Positions 48,440-52,339 of a DNA stretch of 52,339 nt are shown here, in pieces (positions within the stretch are counted from its first letter, which is position 1; every line of letters starts with the position of its first letter). This DNA is from Actinomycetes bacterium (GTDB lineage Bacteria > Actinomycetota > Thermoleophilia > BMS3ABIN01). Location: positions 1 through 52,339 of the forward strand of contig JAJYIM010000009.1 in the NCBI GenBank assembly GCA_021790115.1, given 5' to 3'. The position numbers were made by a program, and so were the translations under genes. A model generated the notes under the pieces. The model was not told the DNA's origin and ran no database searches. It saw nothing but the letters and a program-made list of their open reading frames with translations.

Positions 48440-49409
48440 AAACAGAAAAATTTGCAGCCGCAAGCGGCGGGTCATAGATTATCTGCGCATTTCCATCACC
48501 GACCGCTGCAATTTCCGCTGCCTGTACTGCATGCCTCCCGAAGGGATCGGCTTCAAGGCGCACGAGGAGATCCTCAGCTACGAGGAGATTGACCGCTTTG
48601 CAAAGGTGGCTGCCTGGCTGGGCATTTCCCGCGTCCGCGTGACAGGCGGGGAGCCGCTCGTGCGCCGGGGATGCCCGGAGCTGATGAAGCGTTTGGCAAT
48701 GATTCCGGGCATAAAGGACCTGTCGCTCACAACCAACGGGGCTTTGCTGGAAGGATATGCAGACGAGCTAAAAAAAGCCGGGGTCAGCCGCGTCAATATC
48801 AGCCTGGATAGCCTGCAAGCCGGGAGGTTTTCGCAGATTACCCGGGGAGCCTCGCTGGCGCCCGTGCTTGCCGGTTTGGAGAAAACGCTGCAGCTAGGAT
48901 TTTCTCCGGTTAAGGTAAATGCTGTCATGACAGAGGGAATTGAGCAGGAACTCCATGATTTCGTGGCTTTGGCACAGGAGTGGCCCGTGCATGTCCGCTT
49001 TATTGAATTCATGCCTATCGGGAATCGGATTCGAGGAATCCGAAAGTTTATCCCCCGAGAAAAGATTCTTGACAGGCTGCACGGGTTTGGCAACTTAAGG
49101 CCGGTCGGCTCGCCGCCGGGCGGCGGCCCCGCCCGCTATTTCAGATATGCAGGCGCGCAAGGAACTATTGGCTTTATCAGTTCCGTCAGTGACCATTTTT
49201 GCCATGACTGCAACAGGCTGCGGCTGACCGCGGATGGCAAATTGCGCAACTGTCTTTTTTCCAGTGCTGAAGTTGACGTGCGTCCTTATATAAACAGGGA
49301 CCCGGGTGAGCTCGCAGGCGTCATAATTGATTCCATGAATAGCAAAAAGTTTGACCGGCGGCAGGAAAAGCCTGCTTCTGAGCGGTTGATGTCACAGATC
49401 GGTGGCTAA
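48414..49409 (+). CDS. moaA: GTP 3',8-cyclase MoaA
   Basis: DYLRISITDRCNFRCLYCMPPEGIGF, RVTGGEPLVRRG, C-terminal cluster FCHDCNRLRLTADGKLRNCLFS. Confidence 0.96.
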   Translation: MLASSRKTRNRKICSRKRRVIDYLRISITDRCNFRCLYCMPPEGIGFKAHEEILSYEEIDRFAKVAAWLGISRVRVTGGEPLVRRGCPELMKRLAMIPGIKDLSLTTNGALLEGYADELKKAGVSRVNISLDSLQAGRFSQITRGASLAPVLAGLEKTLQLGFSPVKVNAVMTEGIEQELHDFVALAQEWPVHVRFIEFMPIGNRIRGIRKFIPREKILDRLHGFGNLRPVGSPPGGGPARYFRYAGAQGTIGFISSVSDHFCHDCNRLRLTADGKLRNCLFSSAEVDVRPYINRDPGELAGVIIDSMNSKKFDRRQEKPASERLMSQIGG

Positions 49410-49465
49410 TCAGTAAATCTGCATTTCTTGACGCAAAACATGACTGGGCAGGTGTTTATCGGCGT

Positions 49466-49987
49466 ATGAAACGAGATTTTTCGCATATTGATAAGGAAGG
49501 CAAGAGCCGTATGGTTGACATTGGCGCTAAGCCCGTAACGGCGCGGACCGCCCGCGCAGCGGGAACCGTCTTCATGGGCCCGGAGACCGTTCGGCTGCTG
49601 GCTAAACGGGCGCTGCCCAAGGGTGATGTCTTGTCTGTGGCGCGCGTGGCGGGAATCATGGCGGCAAAAGAGACATCCCGCCTAATTCCGATGTGCCATC
49701 CGCTTGCCATTGAGCACGCGGCCGTTGACTTTGAGATTGATCATGAACGTTCCGCCGTTAATATCGAAGCTGCGGTGCGGGTTCTCGCCAAAACCGGCGT
49801 GGAGATGGAAGCTCTGACGGCGGTCACGGTGGCCGCCCTCACTATTTATGACATGTGCAAGGCGGTTGATAAAGGGATGGTGATTAGTGACGCCAGGCTG
49901 CTGGAAAAGCGGGGCGGCTCTTCCGGCCGGGAAGATCCTGCTCGCCGGGCGAGTGAGGGAGTTGCAGGGAGCCAGACAGGAATATAA
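49466..49987 (+). CDS. moaC: Cyclic pyranopterin monophosphate synthase MoaC
   Basis: FSHIDKEGKSRMVDIGAKPVTARTARAAG, AAKETSRLIPMCHPLAIEHAAVDFEID, GVEMEALTAVTVAALTIYDMCKAVDKGM. Confidence 0.97.
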   Translation: MKRDFSHIDKEGKSRMVDIGAKPVTARTARAAGTVFMGPETVRLLAKRALPKGDVLSVARVAGIMAAKETSRLIPMCHPLAIEHAAVDFEIDHERSAVNIEAAVRVLAKTGVEMEALTAVTVAALTIYDMCKAVDKGMVISDARLLEKRGGSSGREDPARRASEGVAGSQTGI

Positions 49988-50026
49988 AGGCCGGGAAATC
50001 CAGCCAGCAAATTGGGAGAACAGGGC

Positions 50027-50482
50027 ATGAGCGGGACAAAGGTCGCGCGAATCATATCAATAAATACCTCTCGCGCTAAAGGAGAACGCAAGCAGCCTGC
50101 CGGCAAGGGTGAGCTTAAACCCGGGCATGGAATCGTGGGAGACGGTCATGCGGGAAAGTGGCACCGGCAGGTGAGCTTGCTGGCGATGGAAAGCATCGAG
50201 AAAATGAGAGGGAAGGGGCTCGCTGTTGGCCCGGGCGATTTTGCCGAGAACGTGACCACTAGCGGCATCGATTTGCCAGTTCTGCCCGTGGGAACGAGGC
50301 TCTCGCTGGGGGGCACGGTAGTCGAGGTGACGCAGATTGGCAAGAAGTGCCATAGTCGCTGTGAGATCTACCGCCAGGCGGGAGACTGCGTTATGCCAAA
50401 AGAAGGCATTTTTGTAAAAGTAATTTCTGGCGGCGTTATCCGGGATGGAGATCCGGTCGGTTTGCTGAATGGGGGTGGATAA
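50027..50482 (+). CDS. MOSC domain protein
   Basis: VGDGHAGKWHRQVSLLAMESIEKM, GDFAENVTTSGIDL, GKKCHSRCEIYRQAGDCVMPKEGIFVKVISGG. Confidence 0.92.
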   Translation: MSGTKVARIISINTSRAKGERKQPAGKGELKPGHGIVGDGHAGKWHRQVSLLAMESIEKMRGKGLAVGPGDFAENVTTSGIDLPVLPVGTRLSLGGTVVEVTQIGKKCHSRCEIYRQAGDCVMPKEGIFVKVISGGVIRDGDPVGLLNGGG

Positions 50483-50986
50483 ATGAGTTTTACTGCCGCC
50501 ATTATAACAGTGAGTGACAAGGTTGCCGGCGGCAAGCGCGAAGACGAAAGCGGCCCGGCCCTGGAGCGGCTGTTGTTGGAAGCCGGGGCGAAGTCGGTGG
50601 TTCGCGCCGTGGTGCCCGATGAAAGAGAACAAATAGCTGCAGCGCTGCGCGGACACTGTACGCAAAGGCGCGTTGACCTTGTCATCACTACCGGCGGCAC
50701 CGGCATGGCTCCCCGCGACGTCACGCCGGAAGCGACCAGGGACGTCATTGACCGGGATGCGCCGGGCTTTGCTGAGGCGGTCCGCGCCGAGTCGCTTCGG
50801 GTAACGGCGCGGGCGATGCTTTCACGCGCCGTAAGCGGCATCTGCGCCTCCACTCTTATTATCAACTTCCCCGGAAGCCCGATGGCGTGCGAGGAATCGT
50901 TCGCGATAGTCAGGCCGGCCCTTGGCCATGCTCTCGAATTGCTGGGCGGCGCCGGGGTGGATTGCGCCCGCAAGCAGCCTTATTGA
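50483..50986 (+). CDS. MogA/MoaB family molybdopterin adenylyltransferase
   Basis: AAIITVSDKVAGGKREDESGPALERLL, DLVITTGGTGMAPRDVTPEATRDVIDRDAPGFAEAVR, LIINFPGSPMACEE. Confidence 0.94.
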   Translation: MSFTAAIITVSDKVAGGKREDESGPALERLLLEAGAKSVVRAVVPDEREQIAAALRGHCTQRRVDLVITTGGTGMAPRDVTPEATRDVIDRDAPGFAEAVRAESLRVTARAMLSRAVSGICASTLIINFPGSPMACEESFAIVRPALGHALELLGGAGVDCARKQPY

Positions 50987-51160
50987 GGCGAAGGGGTGCA
51001 TTCAGAAAGCGGGGAGAGCACTTGAGATCAACCGACCGTTTCAGAAGCAATATTGTCGGCGAATTGGAGGAAATTTTGGACAATTGACACCTTAAGAGCA
51101 GTAGCCTAGTATTAAGTGCAGTTGTTTTATCTCATTATTTCTTAAGTGAGGGGTATTATT

Positions 51161-51412
51161 ATGTTTGGCGATTTATTTACACCAATGCACATGCTGTTTG
51201 TACTAATTATTGTGCTGGTCATCTTTGGCCCAAAGCGGTTGCCGGAGATTGGCCGCTCGCTTGGCAGGGGCATTCAGGAGTTTAAAAAATCAACCAGTGA
51301 ATTGCAGGAACATATCACGGAAGAGAAAAAAACTGACTCCGCGCCCCAGCCGCAGGAAAAAGTTACTACAGAAGCCACCCATAAAAACCCGCCGGAAGCC
51401 ACAGGGTCTTAA
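51161..51412 (+). CDS. tatA: Sec-independent protein translocase TatA
   Basis: MFGDLFTPMHMLFVLIIVLVIFGPKRLPEIGRSLGRGIQEFKKS. Confidence 0.95.
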   Translation: MFGDLFTPMHMLFVLIIVLVIFGPKRLPEIGRSLGRGIQEFKKSTSELQEHITEEKKTDSAPQPQEKVTTEATHKNPPEATGS

Positions 51413-51449
51413 CGACCCGGCGGCCGGTTGCATTCATTACACATAAGCT

Positions 51450-52223
51450 GTGCCTGATTACCGTGATTTCCGTATGTCCTTGCTCCAGCACCTAGAGGAG
51501 CTGCGCAAGCGGTTGGTCACTTCCATCATCGCCATCGCCGTGGGGATGGCGGGATGTTTTATCTTCAAGGGCAGACTGCTGGCGCTGCTGGTAAAACCGC
51601 TGGGCGGCCGGCATCTGATCACCCTTACTCCCACTGAATCGTTCATGACCACTTTTAAAGTGTCTGCTTACGCGGGCTTGATTGTTGCTTCCCCGGTTGT
51701 TATTTACCAGATCTGGGCTTTTGTGGCGCCCGGGCTTAAAGCCAGGGAGAAGCGCGTCGTATATTTTGCTACTGTTTTCACAAGTCTGCTGTTCTTGGGC
51801 GGAGTGGCGTTTTCCTGGTTCCTGGTTCTTCCCCGGGCGCTAAATTTCCTCTTGACCTACCAAAGTGATTTTTTCAATCAGCAGGTGCAGGCCGCCACGT
51901 ATTTCTCATTTGTCGCCCTGTTTCTTTTGGCCTTCGGCCTGATTTTTGAATTGCCGGCGCTGATTCTTACCCTGGCCAGGCTGGGCATTGTTGATGCAAA
52001 GTGGCTGGCAAAAAACAGAAAGTATGCAATTCTGGCCGGCGCAATTGCGAGCGCTGCGCTCACGCCCAGTCAAGACTTCTTCTCCGTAACCGCCATGGCT
52101 GCGCCTTTTATTGTCTTGTATGAACTTAGCATCCATCTAAGCAGGCTGGTTCAGAAAAAGGCCGGGGTTAAAACAGCCGGGGTAATGGAAAAGGATCCCG
52201 GGGGAGAAACAGCGGACTATTGA
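51450..52223 (+). CDS. tatC: Sec-independent protein translocase TatC
   Basis: MSLLQHLEELRKRLVTSIIAIAVG, TPTESFMTTFKVSAYAGLIVASPVVIYQIWAFVAPGLKAREKR. Confidence 0.96.
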   Translation: MPDYRDFRMSLLQHLEELRKRLVTSIIAIAVGMAGCFIFKGRLLALLVKPLGGRHLITLTPTESFMTTFKVSAYAGLIVASPVVIYQIWAFVAPGLKAREKRVVYFATVFTSLLFLGGVAFSWFLVLPRALNFLLTYQSDFFNQQVQAATYFSFVALFLLAFGLIFELPALILTLARLGIVDAKWLAKNRKYAILAGAIASAALTPSQDFFSVTAMAAPFIVLYELSIHLSRLVQKKAGVKTAGVMEKDPGGETADY

Positions 52224-52287
52224 TTACTGCATAACTAATGTCCTGTAATATCCGGGCAGAAGGTTACCCTGCTTTAGGAGGTGGCAC

Positions 52288-52339
52288 ATGAGGCCATTCG
52301 GAAGCCCGGAGCAATTGGAACGCCGCCGTTTGAAAGCTA
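52288..52339 (+). CDS. Partial CDS at window edge; possible HTH/IS630-like transposase N-terminus
   Basis: AGGAGG Shine-Dalgarno then ATG: MRPFGSPEQLERRRLKA...; resembles N-termini of IS630-type helix-turn-helix proteins, but only 17 codons are visible. Confidence 0.4.
   Translation, partial: MRPFGSPEQLERRRLKA

Overview
52.3 kb bacterial chromosomal window, dense and mostly ordinary at its left end. The lineage looks Actinobacteriota-like, but that is a weak inference. Left part (minus strand): secA, hpf, comF-like, NDP-sugar nucleotidyltransferase, mtnA, ahcY, bifunctional PGI/PMI, a sulfatase-fold protein, phosphomannomutase, a decayed glycosyltransferase, then (after a plus-strand CsoR-family gene and a PBP1) roadblock, parB, parA, rsmG, mnmG, an MnmG-like paralogue and mnmE. 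Middle: DUF255 thioredoxin-like protein, nrdR-nrdJ, a GGDEF protein, a presenilin-like membrane protein next to a degenerate UDG-like protein, and rlmD. Right part (about 33.4-52.2 kb): an apparently self-contained molybdoenzyme respiration island. It holds a PhnD-like lipoprotein, a histidine kinase and a REC-LytTR regulator; a secreted four-repeat protein; a hexaheme cytochrome c; a 51-aa peptide with a perfect lasso-type leader motif (YxxPxVxxxGxxxxxT); a Tat-exported Cys-type molybdopterin oxidoreductase and its FeS subunit; a TorD-like chaperone and a ModE-like regulator; Moco/molybdate genes (MoeA-like, FmdE, MOT1, MobA-MobB fusion, MoaA, MoaC, MOSC, MogA); and tatA/tatC. The most interesting items are the orphan RiPP-like leader peptide inside the molybdoenzyme operon, the putative split TtrS-like sensing system, a dispersed palindromic repeat family (TTAGARYYTATCYC...ATTCTGCTGCG) that supplies stop codons and one signal-peptide start, the presenilin-like protein, and the MnmG paralogue between mnmE and mnmG. 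No rRNA, tRNA or CRISPR array was recognised.
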